From an uncultured Dorea sp. (GTDB lineage Bacteria > Bacillota > Clostridia > Lachnospirales > Lachnospiraceae): a DNA stretch of 64,000 nucleotides. The number at the start of each line of letters is the position of its first letter. Position 1 is the first letter of the stretch. The notes under the pieces were generated by a model. That model was given only the letters and a program-made list of their open reading frames with translations. It had not been told where the DNA came from and did no database searches. The DNA lies in NCBI GenBank assembly GCA_910586965.1, contig CAJUMF010000001.1, positions 1 through 64,000 on the forward strand, read 5' to 3'. Below, one piece after another: positions 50,500 to 60,218 of this stretch. The position numbers and the translations under genes are program-made.

Positions 50500-53052
50500 A
50501 TGGATAAAGTCAAAAGAAAATATGTGTATGCCTTGGCATTTATCATTCCGTGTATTATATTTACATTGATCTGGAATAAATTAGGGATTTATCCCTTTGG
50601 AGAGAAGAGCAATATGCGTGCAGATCTGGGAATACAGTATGTGGATTTATATGCCTATCTCCAAAATGTCTTTTGCGGAGAAGCCAGCCTAAGTTATTCG
50701 TTTACAAAGGCATTAGGAGGAAGCAGTATTGCGCTGTTTGCGTACTATCTGGCGTCAACGGTCAACCTATTGCTTGCATTGTTTAGTCAGGAGAATATGC
50801 AGATGTTTATTTATATAGCATCTGTTATAAAAATTGGGCTGTGTGGGTTGTTTCAGGCAGTGTATTTAAAGAAGAGATTTGTGAAACTTAAGGATTTTGA
50901 AGTGCTCGTGCTTTCTTTGTGCTTTGCTGTATCATATTACAATATTAATCAGGTAGAGAATTTAATGTGGATGGATGGAGTATATATGCTGCCATTGATT
51001 TTATGCGGTGTCTGGTCCTTTTTGGAAGATGAGAAAAAAGGCAGCATCCATTTGGCAGCAGCGGTAGCAGCATCTATAGTGTTTAACTGGTATACAGCGT
51101 ATATGAATTGTCTGTTTGCAGGTTTGTATTTTTTATTTGAGTTATTGAAAAAGAATGGTTTTGATTCCAGATTTATCTTGAAGAAGACGTTTCGGTTTGG
51201 CTGCTTTATGCTGCTGGGAATCTTGTTAAGCAGTGCTTTGTTTTTGCCGAACTTATATGGTTTGGTGCAAGGCAAAGGGAGTGTTGAAGAGAATATCTGG
51301 AATTTTACAGTGAATGGAAATTTGAACCACATCATGCGCGGCTTTGTGTTAGGGAATGATCCGGGAAGTAATATGCTCAGCTTATTTTGCGGCAGCAGTA
51401 TCTTGGTGCTGGCAGTGATGGGAATCATTTTCTTATATAAAAATAGAAATAAGGAATTCATTTTATCGGCTGTATTTTTAACGTTGATGCTTCTCTCGTT
51501 GTTGTTAAAACCATTGGAAAATGTATGGAATGGTTTTCGGTATGCGACGAGTTATATGTACAGATTCTCTTATTTGCAGACTTGGTTATTGGTTTATTTT
51601 GCAGCAGTCGGACTAGTGAATTATGTGCGTCGCCAATATACGATTTTTAAAGTTTCCGCCGGTTGTATCCTGGCTTGGGTTATGTTAGATTATATCGTGC
51701 CGTTCGATGGATACTTTTTGTACCTTACATATTTTTTCGTAGTCCTTTTGACTCTGGGATGGTTTGTCTATAAAACGTATGCGGCTAATATTGCAAGTGT
51801 GGGTTGCTTGATCATCTGGGGAATTACAGTAATAGAATTGTGTGTTAACGGCAATGCGGTGTGCAGTAAATATACGTGGGATTCCCAGCATTATATGAAC
51901 TATGTATCGCAGCAAAAACAGTTGATTGATACAGTGAAATCAATGGATCAGCAAAATTTTTACCGGATTGAACAGACAGTAAACCGGGAATTTTTGCAAA
52001 ATAAAAATACGGCTTATTTTTTAGAGAGTATGGCTTATAATTATCATGGCTTTTCTCATTATACTTCAACATTCAATGAAGATGTGAGAAAACTTGGTTC
52101 TTCTATGGGATACGGGGAAAATGGAACGGTCAGTATGTACGACGAACCGATTCTTACCTCGGACAGTTTGTTAGGTATAAAGTATGTTCTGGCAGATGCA
52201 CAGTATCCCCAGTTAAACAGAAAATCCGATCAAGTATTTAATGGAAAGCAAATATATGAAAATCCCTATGCGTTGCCGGTCGGATTCGGAGCTTCTGATT
52301 CCTGTATGGAGGAAATCAATCAGGGAAACCATTTTGAATTTCAGAATGAGCTTTATTCGAAACTAGCTGGAAGAGATGTTCAATTATACCGGCCGGTGCA
52401 ATGTAATCTGATTTCTCATGGAGAAAACGAGATCACTTTTGGGATGGATTTGGCAGAGAATTGTGTTTTGTATGGCTATGCCGATTGTGACATAGGGAAT
52501 TTGGAGGTATTTATCGATGACCAGTACAGATGCCGCTATCAGGGATGGCTTAGTTACCGTGTGTTTAATATAAGTGAAACGGCGGGTACTCATTATGTGA
52601 GATTTGAAAATTTTCAGGGCAGTGAAGAACAGATTCGGCCGCAGTTTTACCAGTTAGATCTAATGCTGTTCCAGGAAGTGGTTGAGGAGTTGAGGAGCAA
52701 CGGGCTTGAATTGGAAACGTTCGAGGATGGATTGGTAAAGGGCAAATATCATGCCGAAGAAGATGGCTGGGTGTTATTGACAATTCCGTCTGAAAAGGGC
52801 TGGGAAGGAAAAGTGAATGGGGAATCCGTCAGCCTGCAAAGTGGAGCAAATGCGCTTATGATGGTTCCGGTTAAAAGCGGGGAAAATCGTATTGTCCTTA
52901 AGTACCATGTGCCATTTTTAAAAATAGGGATTATCATTTCAATTTTTGCGGGGATTGCATTGGTTATTATTTACTGTGGTAAGGAAAGGCTGCAGTTTCT
53001 ATTAAAAAAAGTACGTAAGGGAGAGAAAGAGACAGGAGGTATCGGTGTATGA
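50500..53052 (+). CDS. YfhO family polytopic membrane protein, probable GT-C type glycosyltransferase
   Basis: An 850-residue protein with about 12-13 membrane helices in the first 480 residues, an extracytoplasmic domain of about 330 residues and one last helix. The N-terminal loop has YPFGEKSNMRADLGIQYVD, like the acidic loop of polyprenyl-phosphate-sugar using GT-C enzymes. In B. subtilis YfhO pairs with CsbB for glycosylating lipoteichoic acid, and here a CsbB-like gene follows with an ATGA overlap. The polymer modified in this organism is not known. Confidence 0.85.
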   Translation: MDKVKRKYVYALAFIIPCIIFTLIWNKLGIYPFGEKSNMRADLGIQYVDLYAYLQNVFCGEASLSYSFTKALGGSSIALFAYYLASTVNLLLALFSQENMQMFIYIASVIKIGLCGLFQAVYLKKRFVKLKDFEVLVLSLCFAVSYYNINQVENLMWMDGVYMLPLILCGVWSFLEDEKKGSIHLAAAVAASIVFNWYTAYMNCLFAGLYFLFELLKKNGFDSRFILKKTFRFGCFMLLGILLSSALFLPNLYGLVQGKGSVEENIWNFTVNGNLNHIMRGFVLGNDPGSNMLSLFCGSSILVLAVMGIIFLYKNRNKEFILSAVFLTLMLLSLLLKPLENVWNGFRYATSYMYRFSYLQTWLLVYFAAVGLVNYVRRQYTIFKVSAGCILAWVMLDYIVPFDGYFLYLTYFFVVLLTLGWFVYKTYAANIASVGCLIIWGITVIELCVNGNAVCSKYTWDSQHYMNYVSQQKQLIDTVKSMDQQNFYRIEQTVNREFLQNKNTAYFLESMAYNYHGFSHYTSTFNEDVRKLGSSMGYGENGTVSMYDEPILTSDSLLGIKYVLADAQYPQLNRKSDQVFNGKQIYENPYALPVGFGASDSCMEEINQGNHFEFQNELYSKLAGRDVQLYRPVQCNLISHGENEITFGMDLAENCVLYGYADCDIGNLEVFIDDQYRCRYQGWLSYRVFNISETAGTHYVRFENFQGSEEQIRPQFYQLDLMLFQEVVEELRSNGLELETFEDGLVKGKYHAEEDGWVLLTIPSEKGWEGKVNGESVSLQSGANALMMVPVKSGENRIVLKYHVPFLKIGIIISIFAGIALVIIYCGKERLQFLLKKVRKGEKETGGIGV

Positions 53053-53981
53053 AGCGCTTATCGGTAATCGTACCTGTATATAATGAAGAAAAGATGGTGC
53101 CGAGAACATCGGCTGTCATCTCTAAAATCTTGGAAAAAGCCAAGATTGATTATGAGATTCTTTTTGTCAATGACGGATCAAAAGATATGAGCTGGCCTGC
53201 TATTGCAAAAGAATGCGAAAATAATCCGAAAGTAAGGGGAATCTGTTTCTCCAGAAATTTTGGAAAAGAAGCTGCAATGTTTGCCGGGCTTGAATGTGTC
53301 AGGGGAGAGTGTGCAGTGATCATAGATTGTGACTTACAGCATCCGCCGGAGAAGATTGTAGAGATGTACCGATTGTGGGAAGCAGGATATGAGGTTGTAG
53401 AAGGAGTGAAAAGTGATAGGGGGAAAGAAAGCCTCTTTCATCGTATTCTTGCAAAGTTGTTTTACAAGATTATCAGCAGGATTACTAAGATTGACATGGA
53501 GAACGCGTCGGATTTTAAATTGATGGATAGGAAAGTGATAGATGTATTGAACGCGATGCCAGAAAGGAATGTGTTTTTCAGGGCGCTGTCTTCCTGGGTC
53601 GGGTTCAAATCTACGCAAGTATCTTTCAAAGTCCATGAGCGTGAAGAGGGCGTTTCTAAATGGTCGGCGTGGGCACTTATCAAGTATGCTTTTTCGAATA
53701 TTGTATCATTTACGGCGGCTCCGATGCAGATTGTAACAGTAATGGGAACAGGATTTTTTTTCATGGCTGTTATCCTAGGAATCCAGTCACTTGTATATAA
53801 GTTTATGGGGAGGGCATTGGAAGGGTTCACAACAGTAATTATGATTGAATTACTGCTTGGAAGTATTATGATGATCAGTATGGGGATTATTGGGTTCTAT
53901 ATATCTAAGATGTATGAAGAGCTGAAGGGAAGGCCAAGATATATTATTGTACAGAAGCTGAATGAGCAATGTGAGGAGTAG
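53049..53981 (+). CDS. CsbB/GtrB-type polyprenyl-phosphate glycosyltransferase (GT2)
   Basis: A 310-residue protein: GT2 catalytic domain (SVIVPVYNEEKMVPRTSAVI; VNDGSKD; DCDLQHPPEKI as the metal-binding region) and two C-terminal membrane helices from about residue 225. It would charge undecaprenyl phosphate with one sugar on the inner membrane face, to be used outside by the YfhO protein. Start overlaps the yfhO stop (ATGA), supporting a two-gene unit. Confidence 0.9.
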   Translation: MKRLSVIVPVYNEEKMVPRTSAVISKILEKAKIDYEILFVNDGSKDMSWPAIAKECENNPKVRGICFSRNFGKEAAMFAGLECVRGECAVIIDCDLQHPPEKIVEMYRLWEAGYEVVEGVKSDRGKESLFHRILAKLFYKIISRITKIDMENASDFKLMDRKVIDVLNAMPERNVFFRALSSWVGFKSTQVSFKVHEREEGVSKWSAWALIKYAFSNIVSFTAAPMQIVTVMGTGFFFMAVILGIQSLVYKFMGRALEGFTTVIMIELLLGSIMMISMGIIGFYISKMYEELKGRPRYIIVQKLNEQCEE

Positions 53982-54030
53982 GGATGATCGGCATTTTGCA
54001 TATTTGATTTTGGAAAAAACTTGTAATTAA

Positions 54031-54059
54031 AGCAGGGGGTATATGTTCGCCTGTTTTTT
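54031..54059 (+). terminator. Terminator after the glycosylation pair
   Basis: AGCAGG pairs with CCTGTT (one G-U) over a 13-base loop, followed by six Ts. Confidence 0.5.
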
Positions 54060-54124
54060 ATTATGATAAAATATACGGTAGCAAATTTATTTGCATGTAC
54101 GTTAACAGATATACAAATATTCCA

Positions 54125-54153
54125 TTGCAGTTATTGAAAAAACGTTGTAATAT
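54125..54153 (+). promoter_or_regulatory. Promoter of the aspartate kinase gene
   Basis: TTGCAG and TAATAT are 17 bp apart, 52 bp before the start. A perfect palindrome GCAAAT-TT-ATTTGC lies about 40 bp upstream (near 54081-54094). I saw no lysine riboswitch. Confidence 0.5.
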
Positions 54154-54204
54154 ATAAAGGATTGAGTTAAAGACGAGAGAATGTATTGGAGGAATACTTG
54201 TACG

Positions 54205-55536
54205 ATGAAGAAGGTAGTTAAGTTTGGCGGCAGTTCGTTAGCCAGTGCAGAGCAGTTTCGGAAGGCGGGCTCTATCATACGCAATGACAGTACGAGAAGG
54301 TTTGTCATCCCGTCTGCGCCGGGAAAGAGGAATCCGGATGATACAAAGGTTACAGACATGCTGTATCAGTGCTATAAGCAGGCAATCCTGGATGATGATA
54401 TGGAGCAGGATTTTGAAGAAATCCTTATGAAGGTTGAGCAGAGATATGATGAGATCATCGACGGGCTGAATCTGGAACTGTCTTTGGACAACGAGTTCCG
54501 GACGATTCGAGAGAATTTTTGTAAAAAGGTTGGCAGAGATTATGCTGCGTCCCGAGGGGAATATTTGAATGGTATTATCATGTCAGCTTATCTTGGATAT
54601 CCTTTTATTGATGCAGCAGAGGTGATACGGTTCAATGAAGAGGGAGAGTTTGATTCGGAGCTGACAAATGATATCCTTACAGAGCGTCTTGCAGGTATGG
54701 AACATGCAGTGATTCCTGGTTTTTATGGTGCTATGCCGAACGGGAAGATCAAGACGTTTTCCAGAGGCGGGTCGGATATCACGGGCTCTATTGTAGCGAG
54801 AGCAGTGCAGGCTGATACTTATGAAAACTGGACGGATGTGTCAGGATTTTTGATCGCGGATCCGAGGATCATCCCTAATTCAAAGTCTATTGATGTCATA
54901 ACTTACAGAGAGCTTCGGGAGCTGTCTTACATGGGTGCTACGGTTCTTCATGAAGATGCTATATTTCCGGTGAAAAAGGCGGGGATACCCATTAATATAC
55001 GCAATACAAACCGCCCGGAAGATAAGGGTACTTTGATTGTGGAGGCCACCTGCCAGAAGCCAAGATTTATTATAACCGGCGTGACAGGAAAGAAAGATTT
55101 CGCGTCTGTCACAGTGGAGAAGGCAATGATGAACTCGGAAGTGGGATTTTGTAAAAAGGTGTTGGAAGTGTTTGAAGAGAACGGGGTATCGATTGAACAT
55201 ATGCCTTCCGGGATTGATACGATGACCATTGTCGTTCATCAGGATGAGTTTCAGGAGAAGGAACAGAAGGTAATCGCAGGTATCCATCGTGCTGTGGAGC
55301 CGGATTTTCTTGAGCTGGAATCGGATATTGCACTTGTGGCAGTTGTGGGGCGCGGCATGAAGGCGACCAGAGGTACGTCCGGGCGTATTTTTTCCGCATT
55401 ATCCCATGCGAATGTCAATGTCAAGATGATCGATCAGGGTTCCAGTGAGTTGAATATCATTATCGGGGTTAGAAACCATGATTTTGAGGAAGCGATAAAG
55501 GCGATTTATGACATATTTGTGACAACGCAGTTGTAA
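54205..55536 (+). CDS. Aspartate kinase
   Basis: A 443-residue enzyme that phosphorylates aspartate, the entry to lysine, threonine and methionine synthesis. It has VVKFGGSSLASAEQF at the N-terminus, the FSRGGSDITGSIVARAV block near residue 195 and two ACT domains at the C-terminus (FASVTVEKAMMN; GRGMKATRGTSGRIF). ATG at 54205 begins the conserved sequence; the frame has another start eight codons earlier. It has its own promoter and is followed by a CBS gene. Confidence 0.93.
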   Translation: MKKVVKFGGSSLASAEQFRKAGSIIRNDSTRRFVIPSAPGKRNPDDTKVTDMLYQCYKQAILDDDMEQDFEEILMKVEQRYDEIIDGLNLELSLDNEFRTIRENFCKKVGRDYAASRGEYLNGIIMSAYLGYPFIDAAEVIRFNEEGEFDSELTNDILTERLAGMEHAVIPGFYGAMPNGKIKTFSRGGSDITGSIVARAVQADTYENWTDVSGFLIADPRIIPNSKSIDVITYRELRELSYMGATVLHEDAIFPVKKAGIPINIRNTNRPEDKGTLIVEATCQKPRFIITGVTGKKDFASVTVEKAMMNSEVGFCKKVLEVFEENGVSIEHMPSGIDTMTIVVHQDEFQEKEQKVIAGIHRAVEPDFLELESDIALVAVVGRGMKATRGTSGRIFSALSHANVNVKMIDQGSSELNIIIGVRNHDFEEAIKAIYDIFVTTQL

Positions 55537-55553
55537 AGACCGGGAGGTATCCT

Positions 55554-55976
55554 ATGAATATTTTATTCTTTTTAAAACCGAAAAGTGAATTGGCTTACAT
55601 TCATGACCATCACACAGTAAGGCAGGCCATGGAGATTATGGAGCATTATAAATATTCCTGTGTCCCTATTCTTGACAGAAACGGGAAATATAAGGGTACT
55701 ATCACGGAAGGGGACCTTCTGTGGGGACTGAAAAAAGAAAATAAGCTGAATATTAAAGCGGCTGAAGATATCAGTGTGATGAGCATTGAACGCAGAAATG
55801 ATTATCAGTGCGTGATGGGGACTTCTAAAATGGAGGATCTGATCGAACGTGCCATGGAACAGAATTTTGTCCCGGTAGTGGATGACCGGGGACAGTTTAT
55901 CGGCATTATTACCAGAAGGGATATTATCGGATATTGTTATAAGAATATGAGGGGGCGTGAAGAGCATGTTCATTGA
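55554..55976 (+). CDS. CBS domain pair protein
   Basis: A 140-residue protein made of two CBS domains (HHTVRQAMEIMEHYKYSCVP...GTITEGDLLWGL; KMEDLIERAMEQNFVPVVDD...GIITRRDIIGY), which bind adenosine nucleotides. It lies between aspartate kinase and an amidohydrolase and overlaps the latter by about 10 bp. It may be a free regulatory module; its target is unknown. Confidence 0.9.
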   Translation: MNILFFLKPKSELAYIHDHHTVRQAMEIMEHYKYSCVPILDRNGKYKGTITEGDLLWGLKKENKLNIKAAEDISVMSIERRNDYQCVMGTSKMEDLIERAMEQNFVPVVDDRGQFIGIITRRDIIGYCYKNMRGREEHVH

Positions 55977-56757
55977 TTTTCATACACATATGTTTCCGCC
56001 TGTAATTGCAGGAAGGACACTTGCGAAACTAGCGGAATGTTTCGGGAAAGCTCCGGAGGAAGACGGAACATATGAGGGGCTTATCCGTTCTTCAAAAGCG
56101 TCGGGGATTGACTGTTCTGTTGTGCTTCCTATTGCTACGAAGCCATCTCAGTTTCGGACCATTAATGAGTTCGCGGCGCGTTTCCAGGAGGGAGAAGTGA
56201 TTTCTTTTGGAAGCGTACATCCGGATTCCTCTGATTATAAGGCTGAACTTAAGGAAATTCAGGCTATGGGAATGAAAGGGATTAAGCTTCATCCGGATTA
56301 CCAAAACGTGTATTTTAACGATATCCGCTATAAACGGGTGGTATCTTATGCGGCAGAGCTGGACATGATAATCAGTGTGCATGCAGGCGTGGATCCCTTG
56401 TGCCCGGAGGATGTTCACTGTACGCCGCAGATGGCGGTGGAAGTGGTTGACGAAGTGGCTCCAGGAAAGCTTGTTCTGGCGCATCTTGGAGGGAATCAGC
56501 AGTGGGATGAGGTAGAACAGTATCTGGTGGGAAGAGATGTATATCTTGACACAGCGGTCATTTTTGACTATATTGAGCAGGAGCAGTTTTTAAGAATCTT
56601 GCAAAATCATGGAAGTAAGAAGATTTTGTTTGCTACGGACAGTCCGTGGGCAGGACAAAAAAGATTTTTGGACGTGATGAAGAATATGCCAGTGACGGAG
56701 GAAGAGCGGGCGGATGTGCTTGGGAGGAATGCGATGAGATTGCTTGGACTGTCATAA
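55966..56757 (+). CDS. Amidohydrolase family metal-dependent hydrolase
   Basis: A 263-residue TIM-barrel hydrolase of the amidohydrolase-2/TatD-like kind. Metal-binding motifs: DFHTHMFPP at the N-terminus, IKLHPDYQN near residue 110, SVHAGVD near 133, LAHLGGN near 170 and FATDSPWAG near 225. The substrate is unknown. ATG at 55966 has GAGGGGG 11 bases away; an in-frame GTG lies three codons before it. Overlap with the CBS gene suggests a shared transcript. Confidence 0.85.
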   Translation: MFIDFHTHMFPPVIAGRTLAKLAECFGKAPEEDGTYEGLIRSSKASGIDCSVVLPIATKPSQFRTINEFAARFQEGEVISFGSVHPDSSDYKAELKEIQAMGMKGIKLHPDYQNVYFNDIRYKRVVSYAAELDMIISVHAGVDPLCPEDVHCTPQMAVEVVDEVAPGKLVLAHLGGNQQWDEVEQYLVGRDVYLDTAVIFDYIEQEQFLRILQNHGSKKILFATDSPWAGQKRFLDVMKNMPVTEEERADVLGRNAMRLLGLS

Positions 56758-56772
56758 AAAGAGGAACTTAAA

Positions 56773-58773
56773 ATGAAAATAATTACGAGGAAGAGTGAAA
56801 GAGAAATTTTCCGTTTTTTGGCCTGGATTTTAACAGGATTGGTTATATCATTTGCTGTATGTTCTATGTTATTAAGCGGAAGTTTATATATGCACAAGTT
56901 TTATAATGTAGGAAATGTATATGATATTTCATCAAGTATTTTTCGAAATTCAATAACGCAGGATAAAGGACATCAGGAAAAGACCGGAAAAGTTGTATTG
57001 GATGAAGGGAGTTTTGAATGGGGGATATCCATATATGGAAATAGGGATTTATGGAATTATCTGTGCGTTCAATTGAAAGATACGGATTCAGTACAATGGA
57101 AGGTTGACTATATCAAGCAAATTGATGGAGAGATAACAGAAAATGAAGAGTATGATTATACATTACATTCAGGTATGAATTTGCTTGAAGTACCTCATAA
57201 TTCTTTTAACGGTATACGGATAACTGCAACAGGAAATACTAATGCTTCATTTTGTGTAGTTAATGTGCAGTTGAGAGAAAATGAGCCAGTATGGGACATC
57301 AGAAAAGCAGTTTTTTATTTCGTGAGTTCTTTATTGATATATATGTGTATTTCTATGCTTTTATTGTTTGTTTGGCATAAGTCTGGAATCAAACTTAATT
57401 TTTATAGTTGGATAGAAGTACTAGAAAAAATATATATTGTGATAGCAGAGCAGTTTCAGAAATTTTCGATTTATGTAAAAAAATTTGTAGAAAATATAAA
57501 AGTTTACAGGATACTTGCTTTTATTGTAATGTTTGTATATAGTATTTCTGTAGAAGTAGAAGGTACTTATACCGATTGTTATAAATATCATATAGTAGTT
57601 TATTCGGCTCTTATTACATTTATTGGAATACTGTCTATTGAACAAACACCTAGAATAAGGAAGTGGAACAACAGCCTTGTCTGGAGTTGGTTTGTCTTGT
57701 GGATAATAGCATGTCTTTCTGACTTCAAGATTCATAAAGAAGTTATATACTTAGGTTATGTAATGATATTTGTAATCGTTTTTTTTTGTTTCATCTGGAA
57801 CAATATGACAAAACCAGAAGAATTACTTCATGATTTTATATATGCAATACATATTTTCTTTGTATTAATTTGCATATTTTGTTTGTTATGCCGCCCAGAA
57901 TCAGCAGAAGCTCGTTATCCAGGCATAAGTAGAAATCCAGGTGTGTTCGGTCTGTATTTAAGCATTATCTGGGCAGTATTGTTAGGAGAGATTGAGACGA
58001 GGATACGTGAGGGGTGTCGTGGGATAAAAATATTGATATATGCGATAGAGTTATGTATGATTTTTTCGTTTTGCTGGAAATCACAATCTGCCGGATCGCT
58101 TTTATGTATGCTTGGGATTGGTTTTATATGGATATTGAAAATAATATATTCGGTTTCTCCAAAGGAGAAGCATCTGTTTGTAATGATAATTGTATGCGTT
58201 GTGATATTATTTGTTCCGGTATACAAAGGACTTAGTTGGGGGCTTACATATATTCCACAATTTACCGGGACGTCTATTACCTTTGTTGATGAAGAACCAG
58301 TTGCCAGAAAAGAGTATGGTATGGTTACCTATGCGAGTGATATTAAAGAAAAGTTTGGAAGTAGCAGATTAGGGCGGAAGTTCAGCAACACAACAGTTTC
58401 TGGAATATTATCAGGACGGGATTATTATTATAGAACTTACTTAAGGGATATGAACTTTTATGGACATGCAGGAAATCCGGAATTATGGGGAATGACCAGA
58501 CAAGCACATAATGCCATATTGGGAATAGCTCATCGATATGGAATCCTCGCATGTATTCCTTACATGTTAATGCTTGTTTCAATAGTCAGTCGGACGTTTA
58601 AGTATAGCAGAAGACAGAGCAGATGGGGCTCCGTTCCGTTTTTTGTATGTTTATCAGCTATCATAATGTCTATGGTGGACAATGTAGAGATTCCATTTTT
58701 GTGGCTGCCATGGTTTGGGTTATATTTGATGATGGGAGTCGCATTTGATGATGAGTTAATCGCTGATCATTAA
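56773..58773 (+). CDS. O-antigen ligase/polymerase-like polytopic membrane protein
   Basis: A 666-residue protein. An N-terminal helix precedes an extracellular domain of about 140 residues (NVYDISSSIFRNS, WGISIYGNRDLWNYL), then about 11 helices with a large loop near residues 480-590 containing ILSGRDYYYRTYLRDM and RQAHNAILGIAHRYG. A His-containing loop (AHN) of this kind is typical of WaaL/Wzy-type enzymes. It is very AT-rich and begins the exopolysaccharide cluster. Ligase and polymerase cannot be told apart from sequence alone. Confidence 0.75.
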   Translation: MKIITRKSEREIFRFLAWILTGLVISFAVCSMLLSGSLYMHKFYNVGNVYDISSSIFRNSITQDKGHQEKTGKVVLDEGSFEWGISIYGNRDLWNYLCVQLKDTDSVQWKVDYIKQIDGEITENEEYDYTLHSGMNLLEVPHNSFNGIRITATGNTNASFCVVNVQLRENEPVWDIRKAVFYFVSSLLIYMCISMLLLFVWHKSGIKLNFYSWIEVLEKIYIVIAEQFQKFSIYVKKFVENIKVYRILAFIVMFVYSISVEVEGTYTDCYKYHIVVYSALITFIGILSIEQTPRIRKWNNSLVWSWFVLWIIACLSDFKIHKEVIYLGYVMIFVIVFFCFIWNNMTKPEELLHDFIYAIHIFFVLICIFCLLCRPESAEARYPGISRNPGVFGLYLSIIWAVLLGEIETRIREGCRGIKILIYAIELCMIFSFCWKSQSAGSLLCMLGIGFIWILKIIYSVSPKEKHLFVMIIVCVVILFVPVYKGLSWGLTYIPQFTGTSITFVDEEPVARKEYGMVTYASDIKEKFGSSRLGRKFSNTTVSGILSGRDYYYRTYLRDMNFYGHAGNPELWGMTRQAHNAILGIAHRYGILACIPYMLMLVSIVSRTFKYSRRQSRWGSVPFFVCLSAIIMSMVDNVEIPFLWLPWFGLYLMMGVAFDDELIADH

Positions 58774-58813
58774 ATCAGGCAAAAGATTAATCTGTTTTTC
58801 AGAGGATAGGTAT

Positions 58814-60208
58814 ATGATTAAAGAAAATAGAAGATTATTCAAGATATTTAATTGTATCAGTGAGGGGATTTTATTTTTTCTTGCATATATGATTGCAACA
58901 TATATACGTTTTGACGTTATGTACGGTAATTATCCGGTGTTGGAAACGGTATGGAATATTCCCTGTTTTTTTGCTGTATTTTGCTATGTCATAATCGTGC
59001 TTATTCTTTGTTATCTTACAAAACAATACAGATATAATGCGATAACGCAACCGGATATATTATTGATGGGCAAGCTGTGCGTAGTAAACGGTGTAGGGAT
59101 TCTACTTTTGACGGCATTTTTATATGTTACAAGAGTTGTTGACTTTTCACGCTATGCTATTTTCTGGTTTTATCTTATTTCGACAGGTTTAATTATAACA
59201 AAAAGAATTATTGTAACACTTCTATTTCAGCATTATTGTAAACAGGGACGGTATTATACGAACATAGTTGTTGTAGGAAATGGGGCGTTGGCGGCAGATT
59301 ATATTCATTCGGTTAGTGAAAGAGCTAATATGGGGATGAGAGTTCTTGGTTATATAAGTAAAAGCGTAAAAGAGGGTTTGGGGAAGAATCTGGGGATGTA
59401 TGAGGATTTGGACAAGATACTGCAGGATAGCGATATTGAAGAAATCGTGATTGCACTTGAGAGTCATGAAGTAGAGTTTATGCCAATGGTCATTGCTGCA
59501 GGTGAAAAAGCAGGTGTCAAAATCAGTATTATTCCATTTTATAATAATTACATACCTAACCATCCATCTATAGATGTGATAGGAAATTGTAAATTGATGA
59601 ATATCCGTCAGATTCCATTGGATAATATTGTACTTGCTTTTTTGAAAAGGGGTATGGATATAGTAGGAAGTACCTTGTTAATTACTTTGTCCAGCCCGCT
59701 AATGTTGTTTGTGGCGGTGGGGATAAAATTATCAAGTCCAGGTCCGATTCTGTTTAAGCAGGAACGTATAGGAAGGTATAAAAGACCTTTTATTATGTAT
59801 AAATTTCGGAGTATGCGTGTTAACACTGCAGAGAATACCGGATGGAGTCAGAATACAGATCCGCGAAAAACAAAATTTGGGAGTTTTATACGGAAGTGCA
59901 GTTTGGATGAGTTTCCGCAATTTTTCAATGTGTTAAAGGGGGATATGAGCTTAATCGGGCCGAGACCAGAAATTCCTTTTCATGTAAATCACTTTAAAGA
60001 TGAAATTCCACTTTATCTGGTACGCCAGCAGGTACGTCCGGGAATAACCGGATGGGCGCAGGTTAAGGGATACCGAGGTGATACAAGTATTAAAAAACGT
60101 ATTGAATGTGATATCTGGTATATTGAAAATTGGTCTATTTTTTTAGATATCAAGATATTATTTATGACAGTATTTGGCGGTATGATCAATCAGGAAAAGC
60201 TTAGTTGA
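58814..60208 (+). CDS. Exopolysaccharide polyprenyl glycosylphosphotransferase (initiating enzyme)
   Basis: A 464-residue WcaJ/CapE-type protein. Four N-terminal helices are followed by a CoA-binding-3-like Rossmann region (IVVVGNGALAADYI), one helix near residue 285 and the C-terminal catalytic domain with KRGMDIVGSTLL, SPGPILFKQERIGRYKRPF, YKFRSMR and DEFPQFFNVLKGDMSLIGPR. It places the first sugar phosphate on undecaprenyl phosphate to start repeat-unit assembly. Confidence 0.92.
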   Translation: MIKENRRLFKIFNCISEGILFFLAYMIATYIRFDVMYGNYPVLETVWNIPCFFAVFCYVIIVLILCYLTKQYRYNAITQPDILLMGKLCVVNGVGILLLTAFLYVTRVVDFSRYAIFWFYLISTGLIITKRIIVTLLFQHYCKQGRYYTNIVVVGNGALAADYIHSVSERANMGMRVLGYISKSVKEGLGKNLGMYEDLDKILQDSDIEEIVIALESHEVEFMPMVIAAGEKAGVKISIIPFYNNYIPNHPSIDVIGNCKLMNIRQIPLDNIVLAFLKRGMDIVGSTLLITLSSPLMLFVAVGIKLSSPGPILFKQERIGRYKRPFIMYKFRSMRVNTAENTGWSQNTDPRKTKFGSFIRKCSLDEFPQFFNVLKGDMSLIGPRPEIPFHVNHFKDEIPLYLVRQQVRPGITGWAQVKGYRGDTSIKKRIECDIWYIENWSIFLDIKILFMTVFGGMINQEKLS

Positions 60209-60218
60209 TGAGGTACTT

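Noticed and set aside
53982..54204. Lysine riboswitch in front of aspartate kinase
   Set aside because: The gap is short, AT-rich and lacks the conserved lysine-aptamer core; only a promoter, a palindrome and a terminator of the previous gene were seen.
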